A stretch of 64,000 nucleotides of DNA from an uncultured beta proteobacterium. Lineage in GTDB: Bacteria; Pseudomonadota; Gammaproteobacteria; Burkholderiales; Burkholderiaceae_C. The stretch covers positions 1-64,000 of the forward strand of contig CAIKVZ010000116.1 in assembly GCA_903830985.1 (NCBI GenBank), in the 5' to 3' direction. Position numbers and translations under genes: made by a program. Positions within the stretch are counted from its first letter, which is position 1. Each line of letters begins with the position of its first letter. This document shows positions 1 through 10,063 of this stretch, piece after piece. The notes below the pieces were generated by a model that worked only from the letters and a program-made list of their open reading frames with translations, had not been told where the DNA came from and made no database searches.

Positions 1-2
1 TC

Positions 3-71
3 CAGATCACCACCACGCAAAACGAAAAACAAAAGCGCGCCCTCGAATTGATCGATCAAATCAAAATGTAG
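3..71 (+). CDS. C-terminal tail of an unidentified gene, truncated by the window edge
   Basis: An open frame enters from the left edge and ends at TAG 69-71, encoding about 22 residues that finish with ALELIDQIKM. The charged, helical tail is too short to assign. It could be the end of a transposase-like or other protein, but nothing visible decides this. No ribosome-binding site or start is in view. Confidence 0.4.
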   Translation, partial: QITTTQNEKQKRALELIDQIKM

Positions 72-707
72 ACAGAACGCGGAACCTGAAATACGGACCG
101 CTTCAGAGGGGAAACTCGCTTTTTTTACGGAAGAACTTCAGTTTAGCTTTGCCTTTGCCGCGCGACGCGTCAGACCGACTTTGATCCATTTGCGCGGATT
201 GCTGCCACCCCGTGTGGAAATCTGGGTAGGTGGTGCCGGTTCGGCCGTCGTGAGGCACCCGCCGAAAGGCGTGCGCATATTCTCACAGTTCCAGGAATCG
301 GTTGACGCCCTGCATGATCTTTCCAGGCAGAAGCACCGTTGACCGCCACATCGCGAAGGGGAATTGTCTGCCATTCATCAAAAGCGCTGCCGTCGAGCGA
401 ACGACTGGTGCCGAGATCCAGGGACCGTCGATTGCCCAAACTGAACCGGTGGCGGCCATGATCGCTTTAGAGGGTTCGACCGAAGTGTCTGGCTCAGCCC
501 GAAGGACGGGTTACGGCTTCCCTCTGGTCTCATACCGTACCGCAATCGCGGGAACCATCAACCGATGCGCACGCTTCCTGGACAGCCCAGATGAAACAAT
601 GAAGCCAACCAATACACCGAGTGTTTCACCGCCAAGTAACTGATCTTTGGTGATTAACTCACCAAACAATCGGCGACCATAGCGCAACATTTTGATTGGA
701 GTCCGCC
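72..707. other. 636-bp stretch with no supportable gene
   Basis: Short overlapping open frames exist on both strands (about 80 to 110 codons), but none has a convincing ribosome-binding site, recognisable motif or sustained coding bias. The only signal I can support is the putA ribosome-binding site at its right end (GGAG at 698-701). Parts may be decayed coding sequence. I see no tRNA, no repeat and no clear hairpin. Confidence 0.5.
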
Positions 708-3700
708 ATGCGCCTGCCTACCGCCTACCGTCCCGAAGCCGAAACCGTCTCGCAACTGCTGGGCTCGCTGGGCCGCGCCCTGGATTGGGCGGCTGCCGCC
801 AAGGTGGCCGCCCCCTGGGCACAAGCCGTACGTCTCAATCCGCCGCCGTTCTGGGCCATGGAGAGTCTGCTCAAGGAATACCCCATCTCCAGCGCCGAGG
901 GGCTGGCGCTGATGCGCCTGGCCGAAGCGCTGCTGCGCGTGCCCGACGCCGAGACCGCGATCGCCCTCACCGCCGATCAACTGGGACGCGCCGACTTTCA
1001 CAGCGCGGGCGACAAGACGCTGGCGCGCCTGTCCAGCACGGCCATCGCCATGAGCAAGAAGTTTCTGCCCGACAGCGAGGCGCCCACCGGCCTCTTCGCC
1101 AAGCTGGGCGCGCGCTCGGTCGTCGCGGCAACGCTGCGCGCCGTGCAGTTGCTCGGGCGTCAGTTCGTGTTGGGACAGACCATCGCCGAGGCCATGGGCG
1201 AGGCCGCGTCGGCGCAGCGCAAGCAGAAGAATCTCAGATACAGCTACGACATGTTGGGCGAAGGCGCGCGCACTGACGCTGACGCGCTGGACTACCTGGC
1301 GAGCTACCAGCAGGCGATTGAAGCCATCGCGGCCGTGGCGAGCAGCAGCGGCGCCTGCGAGGTGAACGACGGCATTTCCATCAAGCTCAGCGCCCTGCAT
1401 CCACGCTTCGAGGACGCCCACCGCGGACGGGTGCTGGCCGAGCTGGTGCCGCGCGTCTGGGGCCTGTGCCAGCAGGCGGCGCGCGCCAACATCAACCTCA
1501 CCATCGACTCCGAGGAGGTGGACCGACTTGAACTCTCGCTGGAAGTGTTCGAAGCTCTGGCGTCGCAGGTGGCACAGCAGTTCCCGCAATGGGGCGGCTT
1601 TGGCGTGGCCATGCAGACCTACCAGACACGCTCCCTGGAGCTGATCGAGCACATGATCTCGCTGGCGCGCCAATACAAGATCCGGTTCATGTGCCGGCTC
1701 GTCAAGGGTGCCTACTGGGACGCGGAGATCAAGCGCGCGCAGGAGCTTGGCCTTCCCGCCTACCCGGTGTTCACGCACAAGCACCACACCGACATTTCCT
1801 ACCTGGCGTGCGCACGCGCGCTGCTGGCCGCGCCCGACGCGGTCTATCCGCAGTTCGCCACACACAACGCGGCCACCATCGCCGCCATCCTGCAGATGGG
1901 CGCGAAGAGCGCATCCCCGTTTGAGCTGCAGCGCCTGCACGGCATGGCCGAGGGCGTGTACCGTGAAGTGCTGAAGAACCCGCTCATCGCCTGCCGCGTC
2001 TACGCCCCCGTGGGCGCGCACAAGGACCTGCTGGCCTATCTGGTGCGACGCCTGCTGGAGAACGGCGCCAACTCGTCCTTCGTGCACCAGCTGGCCGACG
2101 AGTCGGTCCCCTTGAACGAACTGCTGATCTCGCCGCTGCGCCTCGAGCCCGAGTCGTCCCTGCCCCTGCCGCTGGCGCTGTTCGGCACGAACCGCAAGAA
2201 CAGCGCGGGCCTGGACCTGACGGACGAAGCCATGCGGGCACCACTGCTCGCGGCGTACCAGGTGGTACTGGTTCCCGTGGTGCCGGTGTTCGACACTGCC
2301 TTGGTTTCGCTGGCCATGGACACGGCAATGGACAGCTATAAAAAATGGAGCAAGACCGACATTGGAGAGCGCGCCGCCGTGCTGCGCCGTGCCGCCGATG
2401 GGATGGAAGCCGATCTGCCGCGCTTCTGTGCGCTGCTGGTCAAGGAAGCCTTCAAGACCTGGGGCGACGCCGTGTCCGAAGTCCGCGAGGCCGTGGACTT
2501 TTTGCGCTACTACGCGAATGAGGCCGAGCGCATCATGGCACCCATCGCCATGCCGGGGCCGACGGGAGAATCGAACGAACTGAGGCTGATTGCGCGCGGC
2601 CCCTGGGTCTGCATCAGCCCCTGGAATTTCCCGCTGGCGATATTCATGGGACAAGTCGCCGCGGCGCTGGTCACAGGCAACACCGTGCTCGCCAAACCGG
2701 CCGAGCAGACGCCTGGGGTGGCGCTGCAGGCGGTGAGACTGCTGCACGCTGCCGGTGTGCCCGAGGGCGCGCTGCAACTGCTGCACGGCCCGGGCGAGAC
2801 CGTCGGTGCGGCGCTGGTGGCGGCACCGGGCGTGGCCGGCGTGGTGTTCACCGGCTCCACCCAGGTGGCCAAGATCATCCACCGCGCGCTGGCCGCCAAG
2901 GACGGCGCCATCGTGCCGCTGATCGCCGAGACCGGCGGCATCAATGCGATGGTGGTGGACAGCACGGCCCTGCCCGAGCAGGTGAGCGACGCCGTCATGC
3001 AGTCGGCCTTTCGCAGCGCCGGACAGCGCTGTTCGGCGCTGCGCCTGCTGTGCCTGCACGCGGAAATTGCCGACCACGTGATCGAAATGATCCAGGGTGC
3101 AGCCAAGGAGTTGGTGACGGGCGACCCGGCGCTGCTCACGACCGACGTGGGGCCGGTGATCGACCGTGAAGCTTTCGACGGCATTCAGTTGCAGCTCGCG
3201 CGGTTGAAGCGCGAGGCCCGGCCTCTATTGAATTTGGACCCGTCATTGCGAGCAAAGCGAAGCAATCCAGGTAATTTGTCTTCCACAATGGATTGCCACG
3301 CCGCTGACGCGGCTCGCAATGACGGCCGAGTTGCCAACCTGCTCCCTCCGCAAGCCTTTGAAGTGAAGCAAATCGCCGACATGCGCCAGGAGATCTTCGG
3401 CCCGGTGCTGCACATCGTGCGCTGGAGCGGCGACCCCATGGCCGTGATCGAGGAGATCAACGCCCTGGGCTACGGACTGACCATCGGCATACAGACGCGC
3501 ATCGACAGCCGCGCGCAGGCGCTGGCGCGGGCTTCGCATGTAGGGAATGTCTACATCAACCGCAACCAGATCGGCGCGGTAGTGGGTGTGCAGCCCTTCG
3601 GCGGCGAAGGACTGAGCGGCACCGGCCCCAAGGCCGGTGGGCCGCATTACCTGTACCGCTTCTGCGCCGAGCAGACCATCACGGTGAACACCACGGCAGC

Positions 3701-3731
3701 GGGCGGAAACGCCGCGCTGCTGGCCGGCTGA
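708..3731 (+). CDS. putA: Bifunctional proline dehydrogenase / L-glutamate gamma-semialdehyde dehydrogenase
   Basis: Oxidises proline to glutamate in two steps with FAD then NAD+, with substrate channelling between the domains. The 1007-residue product starts at ATG 708, six bases after GGAG; an upstream in-frame TTG at 696 is less likely. The PRODH barrel (about residues 200-460) shows the DGISIKLSALHPR and CRLVKGAYWDAEIK motifs. The ALDH domain (about 540-990) shows PWNFPLAIFMGQ, a FTGST cofactor loop, catalytic Cys775 in GQRCSALR, EIFGPVL and the FGGEGLSGTGPKAGGPHYL C-terminus. There is no N-terminal ribbon-helix-helix domain, so this form is enzymatic only and should not repress its own gene as E. 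coli PutA does. Residues about 845-872 are encoded by a palindromic repeat inserted in frame between the catalytic cysteine loop and EIFGPV. Confidence 0.96.
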   Translation: MRLPTAYRPEAETVSQLLGSLGRALDWAAAAKVAAPWAQAVRLNPPPFWAMESLLKEYPISSAEGLALMRLAEALLRVPDAETAIALTADQLGRADFHSAGDKTLARLSSTAIAMSKKFLPDSEAPTGLFAKLGARSVVAATLRAVQLLGRQFVLGQTIAEAMGEAASAQRKQKNLRYSYDMLGEGARTDADALDYLASYQQAIEAIAAVASSSGACEVNDGISIKLSALHPRFEDAHRGRVLAELVPRVWGLCQQAARANINLTIDSEEVDRLELSLEVFEALASQVAQQFPQWGGFGVAMQTYQTRSLELIEHMISLARQYKIRFMCRLVKGAYWDAEIKRAQELGLPAYPVFTHKHHTDISYLACARALLAAPDAVYPQFATHNAATIAAILQMGAKSASPFELQRLHGMAEGVYREVLKNPLIACRVYAPVGAHKDLLAYLVRRLLENGANSSFVHQLADESVPLNELLISPLRLEPESSLPLPLALFGTNRKNSAGLDLTDEAMRAPLLAAYQVVLVPVVPVFDTALVSLAMDTAMDSYKKWSKTDIGERAAVLRRAADGMEADLPRFCALLVKEAFKTWGDAVSEVREAVDFLRYYANEAERIMAPIAMPGPTGESNELRLIARGPWVCISPWNFPLAIFMGQVAAALVTGNTVLAKPAEQTPGVALQAVRLLHAAGVPEGALQLLHGPGETVGAALVAAPGVAGVVFTGSTQVAKIIHRALAAKDGAIVPLIAETGGINAMVVDSTALPEQVSDAVMQSAFRSAGQRCSALRLLCLHAEIADHVIEMIQGAAKELVTGDPALLTTDVGPVIDREAFDGIQLQLARLKREARPLLNLDPSLRAKRSNPGNLSSTMDCHAADAARNDGRVANLLPPQAFEVKQIADMRQEIFGPVLHIVRWSGDPMAVIEEINALGYGLTIGIQTRIDSRAQALARASHVGNVYINRNQIGAVVGVQPFGGEGLSGTGPKAGGPHYLYRFCAEQTITVNTTAAGGNAALLAG
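3241..3324. repeat. Palindromic repeat element inserted in frame in putA
   Basis: The outer arms CGTCATTGCGAG (3241-3252) and CTCGCAATGACG (3313-3324) are perfect inverted repeats. Inner arms GCAATCCA (3262-3269) and TGGATTGC (3289-3296) nest inside. The element is 84 bp, exactly 28 codons, so the putA frame is kept. Termini and inner arms match the element at 17229-17334. This end sequence belongs to a widespread class of small interspersed palindromes in bacterial genomes; that statement is from general knowledge, not from a search. Confidence 0.85.
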
Positions 3732-3738
3732 CGGGCCT

Positions 3739-4377
3739 TTACGCCATGTCGATGACGAACTGCTCGCGCGGGCGGCGCACCTTCTTCAGGTTCACCAGCC
3801 AGTCGCCGCTTTCGTCGCGATAGCCCAGCGGCAGGATCGCGACGCTGCGCAGGCCACGCGCGGCCAGTCCCAGGATCTCGTCCAGCGCCTTGGGATCAAA
3901 ACCTTCCATGGGCGTGCTGTCCACTTCCTCGAAGGCGGCGGCGATCAGCGCCGCACCCAGACCGATATAGGCCTGGCGCGCGGCGTGCTCGAAGTTGACC
4001 TGCGGATCGCGGCCCGGGTAATTGCCCAGCAGCATCTTGCGGTAGTTCTCCCACCCTTCATTGGTGCCGCCGCGTTGCGCATTGGTCATGTCGAACATGG
4101 CGTTGATGCGCTCGGCCGTGTAGTTGTCCCAGGCCGCGAACACCAGCAGATGCGAGCCGTCGGTGATCTGACCCTGGTTCCAGGCGATGGGCTGGATCTT
4201 TTCGCGCAAGGCCTTGTTCGTGACCACGATGATCTCGTAGGGCTGCAGCCCGCTGGACGTGGGCGCCAGGCGCGCGGCTTCCAGAATGCGCTCGACTTTT
4301 TCCGGGGCCACCGCTTTGGCGGGGTTCATTTTTTTGGTGGCGTAACGCCATTGGAGCTTTTGCAGCAGATCGGACAT
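3739..4377 (-). CDS. NAD(P)H-dependent nitroreductase family oxidoreductase
   Basis: A 212-residue flavin (FMN) oxidoreductase of the NfsB/nitroreductase fold, probably cytoplasmic and dimeric, reducing nitro or quinone compounds with NAD(P)H. Family signs are the N-terminal RYATKKMNP segment, the LAPTSSGLQPYEIIVV FMN-binding stretch near residues 40-55, the ARQAYIGLGAALIAAAFEE helix and the GLRSVAILPLGYRDE motif near the C-terminus. The start at ATG 4377 gives the usual family length and an MSDLLQKL N-terminus; upstream in-frame codons are not supported. It converges on putA with only 7 bases between the stops. The physiological substrate cannot be read from the sequence. Confidence 0.88.
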   Translation of the reverse strand: MSDLLQKLQWRYATKKMNPAKAVAPEKVERILEAARLAPTSSGLQPYEIIVVTNKALREKIQPIAWNQGQITDGSHLLVFAAWDNYTAERINAMFDMTNAQRGGTNEGWENYRKMLLGNYPGRDPQVNFEHAARQAYIGLGAALIAAAFEEVDSTPMEGFDPKALDEILGLAARGLRSVAILPLGYRDESGDWLVNLKKVRRPREQFVIDMA

Positions 4378-4492
4378 GAAAACTTTCAGAGGTAAAAATA
4401 CAGGTAACTGACTTGGGGGAGCGTACCCGGTTTGCAAGCCCATCGCCCGGACAGGGCCGCATCAACGTGATTCTCAGTGCCTGGTTCTTCGC

Positions 4493-5392
4493 TCAGGCGA
4501 GTAAGGCCGTGCCTTGCAAGGTCAGCCAGCCTTCAGGGTCTTGCGCCCACAGGCGCACGCTCCGGGCGTCGCTTGATGGCTGGGCGTTGAGGCGCAACGG
4601 CCGCAGGTCGAAGCTGGGGCGCAGCAGTTTGAAGTCGAAGGACTCAACAACGGCGTCGGGCCGTTGGCGGCGCAACAGGTCGAGCAGCAGGGTGGCGATG
4701 AGGGGGCCGTGCACGATCAGGCCCGGATAGCCCTCGACCTCGGTCACGTAGCGGCGGTCGTAATGGATGCGGTGCCCGTTGAAGGTGAGCGCCGAATAGC
4801 GAAACAGCAGCACATCGTCGGGCGTGATCTCTCGCTGCCAGGCTGCACCGGTCTCGGCGGCAATCGGCGCATGCGCCGGATCGCCAGGGACTGCAGCCGA
4901 TCGGTAAACAATGTCATGCTCCTCGATGACTGCAGGTCCCCTGGCGTTGTGCACTTCGTGCTTCACAGTGACGAAAAGCAGATCGCCGCTGCGCCCCAGC
5001 TTGTGCGCCACGGAGGCGATGGTCGAGACACGCTGCACCGCATCGCCCACGCGCAGCGGATTCGCAGGCAGCCAACGCAGGCGCCCGCCGGCCCACATAC
5101 GCCTCGGCAGCGGCACCGGCGGCAGGAAGCCGCCGCGACGCGGATGGCCGTCGGGGCCGAGTTCGCTTTGCCGCGCCTGCGGCAAAAAATACAGCCAGTG
5201 CCACAACGCGGGCAGGGCTGTGCCGACCATGGGCGCAGGATCGTCACGGTCCAGCGTGGCGCTCAAGCCCCGCACGGGGGCCGCACCGATGTCATCGTGC
5301 AAGGTCTCGGTCTTGCCGACCCAGCCCTGCAGCTGCGCCAGGGTGGCGGCGTCCAGTATTCGCGAAACGTTTTCCGTACCCGGGGCTTGCAT
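4493..5392 (-). CDS. MaoC/FAS1-like dehydratase (HTD2-type hydroxyacyl thioester hydratase)
   Basis: The 299-residue protein has the two-hot-dog layout of fungal-type HTD2 and of mesaconyl/itaconyl-CoA hydratases. An N-terminal degenerate half carries the LPALWHWLYFLPQARQSELG signature. The C-terminal half carries the catalytic hydratase segment FRYSALTFNGHRIHYDRRY and YPGLIVHGPLIATLLLDL. It should hydrate or dehydrate a short-chain acyl-CoA; the natural substrate is not evident. ATG 5392 is preceded by AAGGAG at a good distance; the upstream in-frame ATG at 5440 lacks this. It stands alone between the nitroreductase and the ABC genes, with no CoA-transferase or lyase beside it to define a pathway. 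Confidence 0.8.
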   Translation of the reverse strand: MQAPGTENVSRILDAATLAQLQGWVGKTETLHDDIGAAPVRGLSATLDRDDPAPMVGTALPALWHWLYFLPQARQSELGPDGHPRRGGFLPPVPLPRRMWAGGRLRWLPANPLRVGDAVQRVSTIASVAHKLGRSGDLLFVTVKHEVHNARGPAVIEEHDIVYRSAAVPGDPAHAPIAAETGAAWQREITPDDVLLFRYSALTFNGHRIHYDRRYVTEVEGYPGLIVHGPLIATLLLDLLRRQRPDAVVESFDFKLLRPSFDLRPLRLNAQPSSDARSVRLWAQDPEGWLTLQGTALLA

Positions 5393-5458
5393 CTTTTGGT
5401 CTCCTTGACAGGGCCTATTTTCGGCTCTTGAGTACCCCATCAGGAAACTGTCTCGCGC

Positions 5459-6167
<709 letters not shown>

Positions 6168-6175
<8 letters not shown>

Positions 6176-7406
6176 GGATCGCCACCACGGGGTCCAGGCG
6201 CGCTGCGCGCAGCGCCGGGGCAAAGGCCGCAAGCAGACCGGTGAGCGAGGCCAGCAGCAATGCCAGGGAGAACAGCAGCGGGTCAAACACCAACGGAAAC
6301 AACACCGTGCCATCGGCATTGCGCGCGAAGCGCTGCCACAGCACAAGCGCGCTGGCGCCGATGCCGCAACCGGCCACGGAGCCGCCGAGACCGAGCAGCC
6401 CGCCCTGCAACAGGAAGACGCGCAGGATCTGGCCCTGCGAGACGCCCATGGCGCGCAGGATGCCGATTTCCCGCGATTTCTGCACCACCACCACGACCAG
6501 CACGCTGGCGATGCCGAAAGCCACCGACAGCCCGACGAAGAAGCGGATCGCCGTGTTGGCCGTGGTCTGCGCGCTCACCGCAGCGAAGAACTGGGCACTG
6601 GTCTTGATCCAGCTGTCGGCCTCCACCCCCGTGGCCGCGGTGATGCGCTGTGCTACGCCCTCGGCGGCGTAGACGTCGCGCACCGTCACCTCCAGGCTGG
6701 TGACGCCGCCGGGCAAGCCGAGCAGGCTTTGCGCCGTGTGCAGCGCCACAAAGGTATTGCGCTGGTTCGCCCCCTTGTTGCCCAGGTCGAAGATGCCGGC
6801 AATCGTCAGCGCGCTGGCGGCGCCGTTGGCCGCCGTGACCCGCAGCTTGTCGCCAACGTCCACACCCAGATCACTGGCCAGTTCGGTACCGATGAGGATG
6901 TCGGTGGCGCTCAGGCGGGGTTCGCCACGCACCAGCTTCTCATCGAGATTGACGATGCGGAAATAGAGCTCCGGCTCTATGCCCACGACCGTGATGGAGC
7001 GGCTGGCACTGCCGCGCACCACCAACGCCGAGCCGCCCGCCACCGGCGAGACCACCAGCACCTCGGGCAGGGCGCGGATTTGCGCTGCCACCGCCTGCCA
7101 CTGGTCGATGCCCTTGAGGCGCTGCAGTGGCGGCTGCACGATCGCGCCCTCCACCTCGGCGCCGGCGCCACCCTCGCCCCTGAGGGGCCGCGTCACCTCC
7201 TTGGGTGGCAGCAGCTGGATGTGGGATTGAGCCGACAGCACACGCCGGATGAAGTTGCCCTGCATACCGGCCAGCAGCGCCGACATGAAGACGATCACGC
7301 CGACGCCGATGGCCACGCCGGCAATGATGAACAGGGTTTGCAGCCGGCCCTCGCGCAGGAAGCGGATGGCGACGATCCACTCGAACGGCAGCCTGGGCTT
7401 GAACAT
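6168..7406 (-). CDS. ABC exporter permease, MacB/FtsX type
   Basis: The inner-membrane permease has 412 residues. One transmembrane helix lies near residues 20-45 ([21 protein letters not shown]) and three cluster at the C-terminus (about 285-400). A large periplasmic MacB-like core domain lies between. The FtsX domain contains [19 protein letters not shown], typical of the coupling region of this superfamily. ATG 7406 lies 4 bases after the adaptor stop, so the three genes form one operon. Together they should expel a substrate or extract a lipoprotein from the periplasmic face; the cargo is unknown. No TolC gene is in the window. Confidence 0.88.
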
Positions 7407-7410
7407 GGGA

Positions 7411-8634
7411 TCAGTCGGTGGCAGCGTCAGTGCGCACCCGGGCTCCAGGCTCGATGCCCGCGGCAACCGGGATCAGCGGGTCACCCTCGCGCAGGCCCTC
7501 GAGCACTTCGACAAAACCCCCGCTGCGCAAGCCCAGGCGGACAGCGCGACGCACCGCTTGACCGGCCTCGAGCCGCAGCACCCAGGGCGCGGCAGCCTCT
7601 GCCCCGTGCACCGTGCTGGCGGCCACCAGCAGGGCCTGCGGCCTTCTTGCCACCTCAATGTCCACCGACACCGTCATGTCCTGGCGCAGGAAGGGCGGCG
7701 CCGCGGCCACGTCGAGTTTGACTTCGACCGCACCGGTCTGCGCGTTCACGCCCGGATTGATGTAGACCAGCTCGGCGGCAAAGACTTGCTGCGGGTAAGC
7801 GTCGGCCGAGGCCCGTGCCTTCTGGCCCAGGGCCAACAGCCGCAGGTTCTTCTCGTCAATCGCCACCACGAGCTGGGTGCGACCCGCGGGCGACAGCGTC
7901 ATCAGGATCTTGCCAGCCTGCACCACCTCGCCGACCTCGACGTTGCGCCCGATCAGCACCCCGTCCAAGGGTGCGCGCAATTGGGTGTAGCCGGCACGCG
8001 CGCGCGCCGCGGCGCGGCTGGCCTGCGCCTCGGCCACGGCCGCCTGGGCCAGCGCATCATCGCTGCCGGCTGGACCGGCGCTGTCGACCTGCTTCTGCGC
8101 CGAGCGCACCTGGGCGTCGGCCAACTCCACGGCTTTGCGCAGATCTTCCAGCACCGCTTCACCGACAAAGCCCTGGGCGAACAGATCCTGGTTGCGGCGC
8201 AGCGCCGCCTGTGCGTTCTCCAGGTTCACGCGCGCCTGCCGCAGGCCTTGCACGGCCACGGGAAGTTGCACTTCGCGCAATTGCCGCAGCCTGGCCAGCG
8301 CCTGCGCGACGGCCACCTCAGCCTGGCGTTCGGCGGCGCGCAGTTCGGTCGACTCCAGCTCCACCAGAAGATCGCCGGCCTTCACGCTTTGCCCCTGCGC
8401 CACCGGAACGCGCACGACGGTGCCGGTCATTTGGGATCCGATATCCGCGCGGTGCGGTGTCTCGACATGACCGCTGGCCACGACCGTCTGCACAAAGTCG
8501 CGCCGCACCACGGCCTCGGTGAGCACCTGTGGTCCCTGCCACCAGCGCAATACAAGGCCCGCGCCCACCGCGGCCGCAAGCAGCGCGCCCAGGATCTTCC
8601 AGCGGTTCTTGAGGAGCGAGGAAGGGACAATCAT
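7411..8634 (-). CDS. Periplasmic adaptor (membrane fusion) protein, MacA/HlyD family
   Basis: This 407-residue adaptor joins the inner-membrane ABC pump to an outer-membrane channel. An N-terminal signal anchor (WKILGALLAAAVGAGLVLRW) is followed by a first lipoyl half near residues 45-100. A long alpha-helical hairpin rich in Ala, Gln and Arg follows (about 105-215). The second lipoyl half contains APLDGVLIGRNVEVGEVV, and a beta-barrel and membrane-proximal domain follow. It is the first gene of the operon, with GAGGTG just before ATG 8634. It diverges from the cytochrome gene at 8722 across 87 bp. Confidence 0.88.
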   Translation of the reverse strand: MIVPSSLLKNRWKILGALLAAAVGAGLVLRWWQGPQVLTEAVVRRDFVQTVVASGHVETPHRADIGSQMTGTVVRVPVAQGQSVKAGDLLVELESTELRAAERQAEVAVAQALARLRQLREVQLPVAVQGLRQARVNLENAQAALRRNQDLFAQGFVGEAVLEDLRKAVELADAQVRSAQKQVDSAGPAGSDDALAQAAVAEAQASRAAARARAGYTQLRAPLDGVLIGRNVEVGEVVQAGKILMTLSPAGRTQLVVAIDEKNLRLLALGQKARASADAYPQQVFAAELVYINPGVNAQTGAVEVKLDVAAAPPFLRQDMTVSVDIEVARRPQALLVAASTVHGAEAAAPWVLRLEAGQAVRRAVRLGLRSGGFVEVLEGLREGDPLIPVAAGIEPGARVRTDAATD

Positions 8635-8721
8635 TTCACCTCATTATGACAACAAAACAGATAACCCAACCTACAATCAGCTGGCGACAAGGACACGCAA
8701 CAAAGACCCACCGGAGGCAAT

Positions 8722-9336
8722 ATGCAAACACATCGATTCCCTGGACGCGGCATCGTTCACGCGGCGCTGTTCGCGCTGTGCGCCGGCAACGTGCTGGCCG
8801 CCGATAAAAGCGGGCAGGAGGTGGTGGAGCAGGTCTGCGTGGCCTGCCACGGCCCTGGCAAGGACGGAGCGCCACGGATCGGCGACGTCGGCGAATGGAC
8901 GCAGCATGCAAAAAACGGCCTTGGCAGACTGGCCGAGCACGCTATCTCAGGCCTGGGCAAGATGCCGGCCCACGGTGGACAGGCGAGCCTGAGCGATCTG
9001 GAATTGAGCCGCGCCATCGCCTACATGGTCAGCTCGGGGAACGCCGCTGAACCGACGAAACCCTATGCCTCGCCGCGCACCATCAACCCGGAGCAACTGG
9101 TGCAGGAACACTGCGTGAAATGCCACGGACCCGGCCTGGACGGGGCGCCGCGCATGGACGACTTCAGCGCCTGGAAGCCGCGCCTTCAGACCGGCGTTGA
9201 CGCGCTCGTGCGGTCTTCCATCGCGGGTCACAAGGCCATGCCCAGCCGCGCCGGCCTGAGCGCCCTGAGCGATGTCGACATGCGCGATGCGGTCACGTAC
9301 CTGCTGGTGCAAAGCGCCGTCATCAGCGCCCGATAG
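8722..9336 (+). CDS. Exported dihaem cytochrome c (c5-like tandem domains)
   Basis: A 204-residue periplasmic electron carrier. The signal peptide (residues about 1-27) ends AGNVLAA. Two homologous class I domains follow: the first has CVACH with a distal KMPAHGG methionine, the second has CVKCH with AMPSRAG. Both domains share the 'CHGPG.DGAPR' context after the haem site, so the protein arose by internal duplication of a c5-type unit. GGAGG precedes ATG 8722. Its redox partner is not visible; the neighbouring genes are unrelated in function. Confidence 0.9.
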   Translation: MQTHRFPGRGIVHAALFALCAGNVLAADKSGQEVVEQVCVACHGPGKDGAPRIGDVGEWTQHAKNGLGRLAEHAISGLGKMPAHGGQASLSDLELSRAIAYMVSSGNAAEPTKPYASPRTINPEQLVQEHCVKCHGPGLDGAPRMDDFSAWKPRLQTGVDALVRSSIAGHKAMPSRAGLSALSDVDMRDAVTYLLVQSAVISAR

Positions 9337-9349
9337 CTGCCGACGCCCG

Positions 9350-9982
9350 TCAGAAGTGCAGGCTGCGAGCGGCCAGCCCCCAGGCAATCGAGCCCATCAT
9401 CGCGGCCACCAGCAGGTCCAGCACGCGCCAGGCCGCAGGGCGCGCAAACAGCGGCGTCAGCAGCCGTGCGCCATAGCCCAGTGCCACAAACCAGACGCCG
9501 CTGGCCAGGCACGAGCCGGCCAGGAAGGCCAGCTGCAGCCCCGCAGGCTGCTTGGCGCCGACGGTGCCCACCAGCAGCACGGTGTCCAGGTAGACATGCG
9601 GATTCAGCAGGCTGATGGTCAGCACCTGTGCCACCACACGCGCTCTGGGCACTGGCTCACCGCCCGTGCCAGCGTGCAGGGTGTGCGCCGACATGGCGCG
9701 GCGCAGTGCCAGCACCCCGTAGACGCTCAGCACCAGCGCGCCCAGCAGACCCAGGCCGTCGAGCACGCGCGGTGCATCGCCGATGGACGCCGCCAGACCG
9801 CTGACGCCGAGCACCATCAGCGCCATGTCGAGCAGGGCGCAGACGGCGACCACGGCGCCGACATGCTCTCGCCGCAGACCCTGGCGCAACACAAAGGTGT
9901 TTTGCGCGCCGATCGCGACGATGAGGGACAGGCCGAGCGACAGGCCGGTGACGAAAGCAGAGAGGGTCAGGGAGGCAAACAT
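9350..9982 (-). CDS. argO: LysE/ArgO family basic amino acid exporter
   Basis: The inner-membrane exporter of arginine and/or lysine has 210 residues and about six hydrophobic helices. The N-terminal GLSLGLSLIVAIGAQNTFVL carries the GAQN motif characteristic of LysE/ArgO. TISLLNPHVYLDTVLLVGTV matches the LNPH-D motif in helix 4. It diverges from argP over an 81-bp gap, the classical ArgO/ArgP arrangement in which the LysR regulator senses basic amino acids. Next to a lysine catabolic operon, it suggests that lysine pool control is the theme of 9.3-18.6 kb. Lysine or arginine as main substrate cannot be separated by eye. Confidence 0.9.
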   Translation of the reverse strand: MFASLTLSAFVTGLSLGLSLIVAIGAQNTFVLRQGLRREHVGAVVAVCALLDMALMVLGVSGLAASIGDAPRVLDGLGLLGALVLSVYGVLALRRAMSAHTLHAGTGGEPVPRARVVAQVLTISLLNPHVYLDTVLLVGTVGAKQPAGLQLAFLAGSCLASGVWFVALGYGARLLTPLFARPAAWRVLDLLVAAMMGSIAWGLAARSLHF

Positions 9983-10063
9983 GCACGAAGTATGGTCCCG
10001 CTAGGGTGCACTGCCGCACGAAAAATGCTAATCTCGCTGAAGCAAATTTCATGAGAACACAAG

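Noticed and set aside
138-643. Overlapping open frames on both strands (about 78-113 codons) in the left intergenic region
   Set aside because: None has a ribosome-binding site or recognisable motif, and several overlap on opposite strands; treated as non-coding or decayed sequence.
654-3077. Long minus-strand open frame of about 807 codons opposite putA
   Set aside because: It is a high-GC antisense shadow: its composition is Gln/His/Arg/Gly-rich without motifs, while the plus strand encodes intact PutA.
3241-3324. Reading the putA repeat as a frameshift or pseudogene-making insertion
   Set aside because: The element is exactly 84 bases with no stop in the PutA frame, and downstream motifs EIFGPV and FGGEGLSGTGPK are intact.
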